Of a DNA stretch of 7,036 nt, positions 1 to 6,612 are shown piece after piece. The position numbers and the translations under genes were made by a program. This DNA comes from Lachnospiraceae bacterium (lineage in GTDB: Bacteria > Bacillota > Clostridia > Lachnospirales > Lachnospiraceae): NCBI GenBank assembly GCA_017613225.1, contig JAGAEH010000002.1, forward strand, positions 1 to 7,036, read 5' to 3'. A model generated the notes under the pieces. That model was given only the letters and a program-made list of their open reading frames with translations. It was not told the origin of the DNA and did no database searches. Every line of letters begins with the position of its first letter. Within the stretch, counting starts at the first letter, position 1.

Positions 1-623
1 AGCGGGAAGCCCAGCACGTGGAAATCGGCCAGGCGCTGGTCGGCCAGCTCCGCGCCGTCACCGCGGTGGAACGGGCGGACGTGGTGCTCCTGGTGATCGA
101 CGCCGAGGACGGCGTCTCCGAGCAGGACGCCAAGATCGCGGGCATCGCCCACGACAGGGGGAAAGGCATTCTGATCGTTGTCAACAAGTGGGACAAGATC
201 GAAAAGAACGACAAGACCTCCAAGGAATTTGAAAACAAAATACGGCAGACCCTGTCCTTCCTTCCCTACGCGGAGATCGTCTTTGTATCGGCCAAGACGG
301 GACAGAGGCTGGTCAAGCTCTACGACTACATAGACACCATCATCGCCAACCAGAACCTGCGGATCGCCACCGGCGTATTGAACGAGATCCTGGCGGACGC
401 GACGGTGATGAAGCAGCCCCCCTCCGACAAGGGCAGAAGGCTGCGGCTGTTCTACATCACGCAGGTGGCCGTAAAGCCGCCCACCTTTGTGATCTTCATC
501 AATGACAAGGAACTGACACACTTTTCATACACCAGATATCTGGAAAACCAGCTCCGGGAGGCCTTCGGCTTCAAGGGGACGGCCATCCGGATCATCTACA
601 GGGAAAGGAGAGAAAAGGAATGA
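1..623 (+). CDS. der: Ribosome-assembly GTPase Der (EngA), C-terminal part, 5'-truncated by window edge
   Basis: Der is a double-GTPase that acts in 50S ribosomal subunit maturation in the cytoplasm. About 206 codons are visible, read from base 3; the first GTPase domain and the start of the second lie outside the window. Visible parts of the second G domain are VVLLVIDAEDG (strand after switch II), the G4 motif NKWD (bases 183-194) and the G5 motif SAKTGQ (288-305). From about base 330 follows the C-terminal KH-like domain, with the typical stretches LRIATGVLNEIL, QPPSDKG, KPPTFVIFIND and FSYTRYLENQLR and a basic end RERREKE. The TGA stop overlaps the plsY start by 4 bases, so the two are probably translationally coupled. 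The first 14 or so visible codons, in the switch II helix region, do not resemble the family well (see findings). The gene identity is not in doubt. Confidence 0.96.
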   Translation, partial: REAQHVEIGQALVGQLRAVTAVERADVVLLVIDAEDGVSEQDAKIAGIAHDRGKGILIVVNKWDKIEKNDKTSKEFENKIRQTLSFLPYAEIVFVSAKTGQRLVKLYDYIDTIIANQNLRIATGVLNEILADATVMKQPPSDKGRRLRLFYITQVAVKPPTFVIFINDKELTHFSYTRYLENQLREAFGFKGTAIRIIYRERREKE

Positions 624-1276
624 TAGGGAGAATTATATCTTTGTTGATCGGCTACGTGTTCGGCATGTTCCAGACCGGCTACTTTTACTGCAAGGTCTTT
701 AAGGACACGGACATCCGCACCAAGGGCAGCGGAAACGCCGGCACCACCAACGTGCTGCGCACCTTCGGCCCCAAGGCGGCCGTCATCGTGCTGCTGGGCG
801 ACATCCTGAAGGTGGTCATCACCTGCCTGATCTGCAAATGGCTGTTCGGCGATTCCAGCACCCTGCGGGGCGGCAGCAACCTGCTCTACATGCTCTGGGG
901 CGGTCTGGGCTGCACCCTGGGCCACAACTTCCCGTTCTACATGCACTTTAAGGGCGGCAAGGGCATTGCGGTGTTGGCGGGACTGGTGATCATGACCAAC
1001 ACGCCGCTGACCATCATCGGGCTCATCCTGTTCGTTGGCGCGGTGTCCCTGACCAGGTACGTGTCCCTGGGGTCCATCCTGGTATCCCTGATGTTCGCCA
1101 TCGGCTGGACGATCCTGGCGCTGATGGGCAAACTGCCGTTATATTCGAGACTTTTGCCGGAATCCTGCATTCTGGCTGCGATCATAGGCCTGATGGCCGT
1201 CTGGCAGCACCGCGCGAACATCAAGCGGCTGCTGGCAGGAAATGAAAGGAAGATATCCTTCAAAAAGACTGTGTAA
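620..1276 (+). CDS. plsY: Acyl-phosphate:glycerol-3-phosphate acyltransferase PlsY
   Basis: PlsY is an integral membrane enzyme that transfers an acyl group from acyl-phosphate to sn-glycerol-3-phosphate, giving lysophosphatidic acid, the first step of phospholipid synthesis in most bacteria. The protein has 218 residues, close to the usual 200-220. Family motifs are present in order: GSGNAGTTNVLRTFG (residues 36-50), GHNFPFYMHFKGGKG (101-115; Gly-rich, phosphate binding) and RYVSLGSI (146-153). The basic C-terminal stretch HRANIKRLL (197-205) is also typical. Hydrophobic segments lie at about 3-22, 53-75, 88-100, 117-143, 150-170 and 182-196. The ATG overlaps the der stop (ATGA), and an AAAGGAG ribosome site at 604-610 lies inside der, 9 bases before the start. 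In many Firmicutes der and plsY are followed by gpsA, which makes the glycerol-3-phosphate substrate. Here a lipoprotein gene follows instead. Confidence 0.96.
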   Translation: MIGRIISLLIGYVFGMFQTGYFYCKVFKDTDIRTKGSGNAGTTNVLRTFGPKAAVIVLLGDILKVVITCLICKWLFGDSSTLRGGSNLLYMLWGGLGCTLGHNFPFYMHFKGGKGIAVLAGLVIMTNTPLTIIGLILFVGAVSLTRYVSLGSILVSLMFAIGWTILALMGKLPLYSRLLPESCILAAIIGLMAVWQHRANIKRLLAGNERKISFKKTV

Positions 1277-1288
1277 CAGGAGTTAGCA

Positions 1289-3943
1289 ATGAAGATCAAA
1301 AGATTACTCGCAATACTGCTGGCGGGAGTGATGCTGTTCGCGGCGGCAGGCTGCACAGAGTCGACGGAGACGCTCCCCGTGGAGAGCGACGGGAAGACTT
1401 CGGCGCAGAATGAGAGCGTGCCGGAAGGCCAGACCGGAGCGGAGACGGAGGGATCCTCCAAGGCTGCGGAAGGGACCGGAGACGCCACGGAGGCGCCGGG
1501 CACCGGCAAGAGCGAAGAACAGCCCAACGAGTCGAAGACGGAGCCGACGACCGCTGCGCCCGAAAAGCCCCGGGGCCTGATCACCATGGCCTGCGGCCAG
1601 CTGACCGGCTGCTTTAACGGCCTCTTCGCCGTGCAGGAGGGAGACAAGCTCCTGTCGGAACTGATCATGCCCTCCATGCTGGTGACGGATCGCCAGGGGA
1701 AGATCGTCTATGACGCCGGCGACGGGGAGACCCGCAGCACGGCGCTGGGAGAGTATACCTACAACGGCGTCGTCAACCTGAGCGAGAAATACGACAAGGA
1801 GAGCAACGCCACCACCTACACCGTCAAGGTGAAGGACGGCGCGGCCTTCAGCGACGGGACTCCGGTCACGGCGGACGACATCATCTTCACCTACTATGTG
1901 CTGTGCGACCCCTCCTATGACGGACCCAGCAAGGTGCAGTATCAGAACATCTTCGGCGTGCGGGCCTATCAGCTGAACAATACGGCGGCTCCGGGCATCG
2001 AGGTGACCGACAGCGACGTGAACAAGGCCCTGGGAGATCCCTCGGAGGGCCTGCGGCAGGCCATCATCGACGCCATCATCCGGCCTACGCTGGAAGAAGA
2101 GCGGGCCTGGTGCGAGGAAAACTGGGAGCGCTACGTGGACCGCGGCTACGGCAACAGCGCGGAAGAGCTGTTCGTCACGCTGTACACCACCGTCATGTCC
2201 CCCAACTACAAGGCCGGCGACAAGAGCTTCGACCAGATCATGGAAGACACGGTGGAGCTCTTCGGCATGAACTACAAGACCCTGGCCAAGAACTACAAGA
2301 ACGACATCGACTACTTCAACGAGAAGGTCAAGACCATCACCCGCAACTACCTGTACGAGTCGCTGCTGGAAAAGGCCGGCGGCGAGGAGATGCCCCGCAT
2401 CACCGGCATCAGCAAGGTGGACGCGGGCACGGTCACCATCAAGATCCTGGGCAAGAGCAGCACCGCCATCCGCACCATTTTCGGCGTGCCGATCCTCTCC
2501 CTGCACTACTACGGCAACGAGGACCTGTACAACTATGAGGCGGACCAGTTCGGCCTGGTACGGGGCGACCTGGAATCGGTCCACGCGAAGGACGGACAGC
2601 CCTTCGGCTACGGCCCCTACCAGTTCGTCGGCTCGGACGGCGCGGCCGCCACGCTGACGGAGAACAAGTACTATGACGGCGCGTCCATGGAGAAGGCCGA
2701 TCTGAAGCTGGTCTGGTCCGACACCACGGACAAGCTCTCCCTGCTGACGGACGGGACCGCCGATCTGGCGGACCTTGAACTCACCGACACGGAGATCGCC
2801 GCGATCCGCGACACCAACGAAAACGGCAGTCTGAACGGAGACCAGCTGAAGACCATCACCTATAACGACGACACCTACTACTACTTTGGCATGAACGTGA
2901 CCCGGGTGAACGTCAACGACGGCGAGCTGACCGAGGCCAGCCTGCACCTGCGCCGGGCCATCGGCATGGTGCTGTGCGCGGTGCGGGAGGAGCAGTGCAG
3001 CAAGTACTACGGGGAGACGGCCAAGCTGATCGACTATCCCTGCTCGACGTCCCTGGACGCCATCCCCACCGACGAGCTGCCTGCCGGCATCTCCTTCACC
3101 AAGAATGAGGACGGCAAGAAGCTGACGAAGAAGAACGTCATGAAGGCGGTGCGGGAAGAACTGGATGCCGCCGGCTACACCTTCCGGGAAGAGGGGACCA
3201 TTTCCCATCTGCCCACCGGCGGAAAACTGAAGTTTACAGTGCACATCCCGCCTTACCTGACCGGCGACAACGCGGTCACCGCCATGCTGGCGGAGGCCAA
3301 GAAGATGCTGGAAGGCATCGGCTTCGAGATCGATTTCAAGGAATACAGCGACGTGAACGAGTTCGTTATCAATCTGGACAGCGGCAAGGCTGACATGTGG
3401 GTGGCCAGACGCGGCGCCAGCGCGGTGCTGTCCCTCTCTTCCTACTATGGAAGCAGCGGGAGCTACAACTACTACAAGCTGCGCGACAGCGATCTGGACG
3501 GCGTGATCAAGTCCCTCCCTCAGGCGAAATCCCTGAGCGCCAGGACGAAGCTCTACACCAGGATCTTCCAGCGGATCATCCGCGACGCGGTGGAAGTGCC
3601 GATCTATCAGAAGCAGTGCGGCATCGTTTACAACGCGGAGAAGATCTACATCGATCCGAACCTGGAACTGACGGAGCACTTCGGGATCACGGACGAGTTC
3701 TCCTACGTGAGACTGCTTGACAACGTGCCCGAGTCGGAGCGCGCCACCAAGGCGGAGACCACGGAGGCCGAAACCACGCCGGAGCCCACCACCGAGGCCA
3801 AGACCAAGGCGGAGAAGACCAAGGCGGAGACCACGGAAGCCGTAACGGAGTCCGCTCCCGAGAGCACCACGGAAGCCTCCGGCGAGACCGCGGCGGAGAC
3901 TTCCCCAGCCGAGACTTCCGAGGCAAAGACAACAGAAGATTAA
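1289..3943 (+). CDS. SBP_bac_5-family ABC transporter substrate-binding lipoprotein (peptide/oligopeptide type)
   Basis: Secreted, membrane-anchored solute-binding protein of the oligopeptide/dipeptide ABC uptake family; the ligand cannot be read from sequence. It has 884 residues, much longer than the usual 500-600. In order: a lipoprotein signal peptide, MKIKRLLAILLAGVMLF then AAAGC with the lipidated Cys at 22; a Ser/Thr/Glu/Pro/Gly-rich tether (23-95); lobe I with the family signature FSDGTPVTADDIIFTY (187-202); a largely helical extra segment at about 225-370; the binding core with PILSLHYYG, the EADQFGLVRGDL stretch and GYGPYQFVGSDG; and lobe II up to about 818. A 66-residue tail of Thr, Glu, Ala and Lys (819-884) ends the protein. 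The ATG follows CAGGAG (1277-1282) by 6 bases and begins a good signal peptide, so the start is secure. No permease or ATPase gene lies next to it here. DppA/OppA-like peptide binding is the default guess; another ligand such as a glycan or nickel is possible. Confidence 0.9.
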   Translation: MKIKRLLAILLAGVMLFAAAGCTESTETLPVESDGKTSAQNESVPEGQTGAETEGSSKAAEGTGDATEAPGTGKSEEQPNESKTEPTTAAPEKPRGLITMACGQLTGCFNGLFAVQEGDKLLSELIMPSMLVTDRQGKIVYDAGDGETRSTALGEYTYNGVVNLSEKYDKESNATTYTVKVKDGAAFSDGTPVTADDIIFTYYVLCDPSYDGPSKVQYQNIFGVRAYQLNNTAAPGIEVTDSDVNKALGDPSEGLRQAIIDAIIRPTLEEERAWCEENWERYVDRGYGNSAEELFVTLYTTVMSPNYKAGDKSFDQIMEDTVELFGMNYKTLAKNYKNDIDYFNEKVKTITRNYLYESLLEKAGGEEMPRITGISKVDAGTVTIKILGKSSTAIRTIFGVPILSLHYYGNEDLYNYEADQFGLVRGDLESVHAKDGQPFGYGPYQFVGSDGAAATLTENKYYDGASMEKADLKLVWSDTTDKLSLLTDGTADLADLELTDTEIAAIRDTNENGSLNGDQLKTITYNDDTYYYFGMNVTRVNVNDGELTEASLHLRRAIGMVLCAVREEQCSKYYGETAKLIDYPCSTSLDAIPTDELPAGISFTKNEDGKKLTKKNVMKAVREELDAAGYTFREEGTISHLPTGGKLKFTVHIPPYLTGDNAVTAMLAEAKKMLEGIGFEIDFKEYSDVNEFVINLDSGKADMWVARRGASAVLSLSSYYGSSGSYNYYKLRDSDLDGVIKSLPQAKSLSARTKLYTRIFQRIIRDAVEVPIYQKQCGIVYNAEKIYIDPNLELTEHFGITDEFSYVRLLDNVPESERATKAETTEAETTPEPTTEAKTKAEKTKAETTEAVTESAPESTTEASGETAAETSPAETSEAKTTED
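3746..3842 (+). repeat. In-frame short direct repeats in the lipoprotein C-terminal tail
   Basis: ACCAAGGCGGAGA occurs three times, at 3746, 3803 and 3818. The first and third copies extend to 25 bases with a single mismatch (3746-3770 and 3818-3842). The spacings, 57 and 15 bases, are multiples of three, so each copy encodes Thr-Lys-Ala-Glu in the same frame. The long copies encode TKAETTEA. This is coding low-complexity sequence that can change length by slippage or recombination without breaking the reading frame. Confidence 0.85.
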
Positions 3944-3953
3944 CTGTGCCGAC

Positions 3954-4030
3954 ATCCTGCTTGAGAAAGGAGACCCATGCCGGAACGTTTTGAAAAAGAA
4001 TTCAAGATCCTGCTTACCATAGCAGGATCT
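3954..4030 (+). promoter_or_regulatory. Possible two-state RNA structure around the yitT start
   Basis: A perfect 10-base inverted repeat, AGATCCTGCT (4005-4014) and AGCAGGATCT (4021-4030) with a 6-base loop, lies within the first codons of yitT. The left arm has a partial copy upstream: ATCCTGCTT at 3954-3962 repeats 4007-4015 exactly. The right arm could therefore pair with either copy. Pairing with the upstream copy (8 base pairs) would enclose the AAAGGAG site (3966-3972) and the ATG (3977) in a loop, while the local stem leaves them free. The repeats are seen directly; the regulatory role is inference, and a chance inverted repeat inside coding sequence is possible. Confidence 0.3.
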
Positions 4031-4849
4031 GTCATCTATGTAATAGGGGTCAACTTCTTTCTGACGCCCCTGAAGCTTTACAGCGGCGGCCTGGTGGGCG
4101 TATCCCAGCTGATCCGTACCCTGATCGTCAACGCCACGGGCTGGAAGCTCAACATCGACCTGGCCGGTATCATCTTCTATGTGATCAACGTGCCCATCTT
4201 CATCGTGGGCTTTAAAAAGCTGAGCAGACCGATCCTGTTCCGCACTTTGTTCTGCGCCACTCTGGTGACCCTGCTGATGGCCTTCGTCCCCGTGCCCAAG
4301 GAGCCCATCATGGACGAAAAGTCCGCCAACTGCCTGGTGGCCGGCGTACTTTCCGGCATCGGCATCGGCATGGTGTTCTACTCCAGTTCCAGCATGGGCG
4401 GCCTGGACCTGATCAGCCTGATGATGATCCAGAAGAATCCCAACTTCAGCGCGGGCAAGATCTCCATGGCCATCAACGTGGTGCTGTACGGCCTGTGCAT
4501 GATCCTCTTTGACGTGAGCACGGCGATCTACTCCATCATCGTGTCCGTGTTCTGCGCCTTCGCCATGGACCGGGTGCACTACCAGAACATCGACCAGGAG
4601 ATCACGGTGATCACCAAGAAGTATTCGGAGGAGCTGCGCCAGGAGATCCTGGAAAAGCTGCACCGGGGCATCACGGTGCTCCAGGGCAAAGGCGCCTACA
4701 CCGGCGAGGACCAGATCGTCCTGCTGATCACCGTCTCCAAGTACGAGGCCGGAAAGCTGAAGGCATTGATCAAGGAGTACGATCCCCAGGCGTTCATCAT
4801 CACCAACGACCGTGTCCGCGTGTCGGGCAACTATAAGAAACATCTATGA
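3977..4849 (+). CDS. YitT family membrane protein (DUF161 with C-terminal DUF2179)
   Basis: Integral membrane protein of the YitT/YitT-like family, for which no firm biochemical role is established. The 290 residues match the usual 280-290. About six hydrophobic segments lie at 12-30, 62-80, 88-105, 119-136, 163-180 and 183-196. Conserved features are the SGGLVGVSQL loop (36-45) and the SSMGGLDLISL segment (138-148). After the membrane part comes a cytoplasmic DUF2179-type domain at about 207-283, with RGITVLQGKGAYTGED and a final strand IITNDRVRV, an arrangement reminiscent of small ligand-sensing domains. The ATG follows AAAGGAG (3966-3972) after a short 4-base gap. The stop overlaps the rnhA start by 4 bases. 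The gene lies 33 bases after the lipoprotein gene, probably in the same transcript. Whether it works with that lipoprotein is unknown. Family membership is clear; the transported or sensed molecule is not. Confidence 0.93.
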   Translation: MPERFEKEFKILLTIAGSVIYVIGVNFFLTPLKLYSGGLVGVSQLIRTLIVNATGWKLNIDLAGIIFYVINVPIFIVGFKKLSRPILFRTLFCATLVTLLMAFVPVPKEPIMDEKSANCLVAGVLSGIGIGMVFYSSSSMGGLDLISLMMIQKNPNFSAGKISMAINVVLYGLCMILFDVSTAIYSIIVSVFCAFAMDRVHYQNIDQEITVITKKYSEELRQEILEKLHRGITVLQGKGAYTGEDQIVLLITVSKYEAGKLKALIKEYDPQAFIITNDRVRVSGNYKKHL

Positions 4850-5346
4850 AGAAGATCATTGTCTATACGGACGGAGCTGCCAAGGGAAATCCCGACGGCC
4901 CCGGCGGCTACGGCGCCGTGGTCCAGTACACGGATCCGAAGGGCCAGCTGCACGAGAGAGAGTATTCCGGCGGCTTTGCCCGCACCACCAACAACCGCAT
5001 GGAGCTGATGGCTGCCATCGCGGCGCTGGAGGCACTGAACCAGCCCTGTGAAGTGGAACTCTATTCGGATTCGGTGTACCTGGTAAAAGCATTCACGGAG
5101 CACTGGATCGAAAAGTGGACCGCCAACAACTGGAAGCGGGGAAAGGACCCGGTCAAGAACGTCGATCTGTGGCAGCGGCTGTTGGCGGCGGCGGAGCCCC
5201 ACAGGATCGCTTGGAACTGGGTCAAAGGCCATGCGGGCCACCCCGGCAACGAGCGCTGTGACAAGCTGGCCCCGGCCGCGGCCCTGGCGGATGACCTGCC
5301 GGAGGACCCGGGAATGGGGCCGGCAAAGGAAGAGAGCGGGGAATAA
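4846..5346 (+). CDS. rnhA: Ribonuclease HI
   Basis: Cytoplasmic endonuclease that cuts the RNA strand of RNA-DNA hybrids, needed for R-loop and primer removal. It has 166 residues, near the usual 150-160. All catalytic residues are visible: Asp9 in YTDGAAKGNP, Glu53 in NNRMEL, Asp75 in YSDSVYLV, and Asp139 in NERCDKLA, with the flexible-loop His129 in WVKGHAGHPGNE. The basic handle region with WTANNWKRGK (residues 91-100) is present, so this is the bacterial type I enzyme rather than a handle-less form. The last 20 or so residues (LADDLPEDPGMG and the acidic end) form a short extra tail. The start overlaps the yitT stop (ATGA), and no good Shine-Dalgarno sequence precedes it, so expression probably depends on translational coupling to yitT. 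It is the last gene of the plus-strand unit and faces the Ldh_2 gene convergently. Confidence 0.97.
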   Translation: MKKIIVYTDGAAKGNPDGPGGYGAVVQYTDPKGQLHEREYSGGFARTTNNRMELMAAIAALEALNQPCEVELYSDSVYLVKAFTEHWIEKWTANNWKRGKDPVKNVDLWQRLLAAAEPHRIAWNWVKGHAGHPGNERCDKLAPAAALADDLPEDPGMGPAKEESGE

Positions 5347-5373
5347 AAAACGCCTGAAACAGAAGAGCGCATC

Positions 5374-5400
5374 AAAAAAGGGCTGGCATCGCGCCAGCCC
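5374..5400 (-). terminator. Intrinsic terminator of the aldA/Ldh_2 transcript
   Basis: GGGCTGGC (5380-5387) and GCCAGCCC (5393-5400) form a perfect 8-base-pair GC-rich stem with a 5-base loop. Read on the minus strand, the stem is followed by six T (complement of 5374-5379), the classic Rho-independent layout, 17 bases after the stop codon of the Ldh_2 gene. Read on the plus strand, the stem is followed only by CTTTGCG, so it would be a weak terminator for the rnhA side, although it may still serve both converging transcripts. Confidence 0.9.
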
Positions 5401-5417
5401 CTTTGCGTGGAGAAAGA

Positions 5418-6548
5418 TCAATACTGGGTATGCTCGTCGGGATTGAAATTGATCTCGACGCCCAGGTCTCCGAAGTACTTGTCGAAGTCCACGCCAACAT
5501 AATTGGCGCAGTCCTGCATCTCCTCCAGAGTCTTGACGTCCACGTCGATTCCGTTGGCCATGCGGTCCGCGGTGGCCAGGACTTCCTTTTCGCCGTGGGT
5601 GTAGATGCGGTCGTGTCCCTCGCGCTTGGGAGAGTCCCGAAGCTCCTGCAGGAAGTTGTTGAAGTGCTCCCTGATGGCTTGAGGATCGCCGAAGATGGCG
5701 GGATCGATGGCCGCGAAGGCGTGGCAGGTACCGCCGTGATTGTTCATCAGGTTGTAGTTGGAAGTCATGCCCAGGGAGAGGATGGCGGTGAAGATCTCGC
5801 TGATCATCGCGTAGCCGTAACCCTTGTGGCTGCCGGTCAGTTCCTCGGCGCCGCCCAGCGGGAAGATGCCGCCGCCGGCCTTGGCCTTGATATTGGCAAG
5901 CACATGTCCCGCGTTGGTGCAGGCCTGGCCGTTCTCGTCGGCGCCCCAGCAGTCCGGAACCGGCTTGCCGGCCTTGTTGTACATCTCGAACTTGCCGCGG
6001 GTCACCACGGAGGTGGAGGCGTCAAAGAAGAACGGATAAGGGTCTGCCGGCATGGAGATGGCGATGGGGTTGGTGCCCAGCATGGCCTTGCGGCCAAAGG
6101 TGGGAACGACGATGGCTTCGGAGTTGGTGGAGCCGAAGCCGATCAGGCCCTGATCGCAGGCCATCTTGGCGTAGTAGCCGGCGATGCCGAAGTGGTTGGA
6201 CTCCCGGACGGTGACGATGCCGATGCCGCTTTCCTTGGCCTTCTTGATGGCCAGTTCCATGCCGAAGTGGCCGATCAGCTGGCCCATGCCCTCATGGCCG
6301 TCGATGACGGCGGAGACAGGGGTCTCAAAGACGACTTCCGGCTTGGCTTCGACCTTGATCATGCCGCTCTGAATGCCCTTGTGATAGCGCACCAGACGCT
6401 GGGCGCCGTGGGATTCGATGCCGTAGATGTCAGAGAGCAGAAGAACGTCCGTGATGATGCGGGCCTCGCCCTCGGTAAACCCGAACTTCTGGAAGACCTC
6501 CATGCAGAAGGCGTCCATCGTTGCAACTTTGATCTTTACATGTGCCAT
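5418..6548 (-). CDS. Ldh_2-family NAD(P)-dependent 2-hydroxyacid dehydrogenase (malate/L-lactate dehydrogenase type)
   Basis: Cytoplasmic oxidoreductase of the Ldh_2 family (malate, ureidoglycolate, sulfolactate and diketogulonate dehydrogenases), which interconverts a 2-hydroxy acid and its 2-keto acid with NAD(P). It has 376 residues, slightly longer than the usual 330-360. Family landmarks are SDIYGIESHG with the likely catalytic His47, ESNHFGIAGYYA (117-128), LGTNPIAI (157-164), DASTSVVTRGK (176-186), PLGG (230-233), HKGYGYAM (241-248) and GEKE (319-322). I chose the ATG at 6548 because AAGGAG (complement of 6555-6560) lies 6 bases before it. An in-frame ATG 11 codons upstream (6581) falls inside a hairpin, has no ribosome site, and would add an untypical MGHPPLKKEYT. 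The gene follows aldA by 64 bases on the same strand and ends just before a terminator. The substrate is open: lactate, malate, glycolate or sulfolactate are all compatible with the family. Confidence 0.92.
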   Translation of the reverse strand: MAHVKIKVATMDAFCMEVFQKFGFTEGEARIITDVLLLSDIYGIESHGAQRLVRYHKGIQSGMIKVEAKPEVVFETPVSAVIDGHEGMGQLIGHFGMELAIKKAKESGIGIVTVRESNHFGIAGYYAKMACDQGLIGFGSTNSEAIVVPTFGRKAMLGTNPIAISMPADPYPFFFDASTSVVTRGKFEMYNKAGKPVPDCWGADENGQACTNAGHVLANIKAKAGGGIFPLGGAEELTGSHKGYGYAMISEIFTAILSLGMTSNYNLMNNHGGTCHAFAAIDPAIFGDPQAIREHFNNFLQELRDSPKREGHDRIYTHGEKEVLATADRMANGIDVDVKTLEEMQDCANYVGVDFDKYFGDLGVEINFNPDEHTQY

Positions 6549-6554
6549 AGTGTA

Positions 6555-6560
6555 CTCCTT
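6555..6560 (-). promoter_or_regulatory. Ribosome binding site that sets the Ldh_2 gene start
   Basis: The minus strand reads AAAAAGGAG before the ATG at 6548, with 6 bases between AAGGAG and the start codon. The site lies directly downstream of the intercistronic hairpin, so it is single-stranded when that hairpin forms. Confidence 0.85.
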
Positions 6561-6567
6561 TTTAAGC

Positions 6568-6593
6568 GGAGGATGCCCCAAAGGGCACCCTCC
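6568..6593 (-). other. Intercistronic hairpin between aldA and the Ldh_2 gene
   Basis: Arms 6568-6578 and 6583-6593 form an 11-base-pair stem with a 4-base loop. One position is an A-C mismatch on the plus strand but a G-U wobble on the minus strand, so the structure fits RNA made from the minus strand, the strand of the two genes. The minus strand has no T run after the stem; GCTTAAAAAGGAG follows, which is the ribosome site of the next gene. It is therefore more likely an mRNA stability or processing element than a terminator. Confidence 0.65.
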
Positions 6594-6612
6594 TTAATAA
6601 TAATGCTTGAAC

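Noticed and set aside
2110..2538. A 142-codon plus-strand frame inside the lipoprotein gene, rich in Arg, His and Gln.
   Set aside because: It is an out-of-frame shadow of the binding-protein coding sequence with no family signature.
1304..4843. A 1179-codon open frame on the minus strand opposite the lipoprotein and yitT genes.
   Set aside because: Its composition (many His, Asp, Val, Gln, Arg and Gly, no domain pattern) is that of an antisense shadow of GC-rich coding DNA. The plus strand has clear families, ribosome sites and a signal peptide.
5347..5417. The convergent gap as a place for a small RNA or small gene.
   Set aside because: It is only 71 bases and is mostly explained by the terminator hairpin; nothing else in it shows structure or a coding pattern.
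6549..6581. An 11-codon N-terminal extension of the Ldh_2 protein starting at 6581.
   Set aside because: That ATG lies inside the hairpin and has no ribosome site, while the ATG at 6548 has a well-spaced AAGGAG and starts at the usual place for the family.
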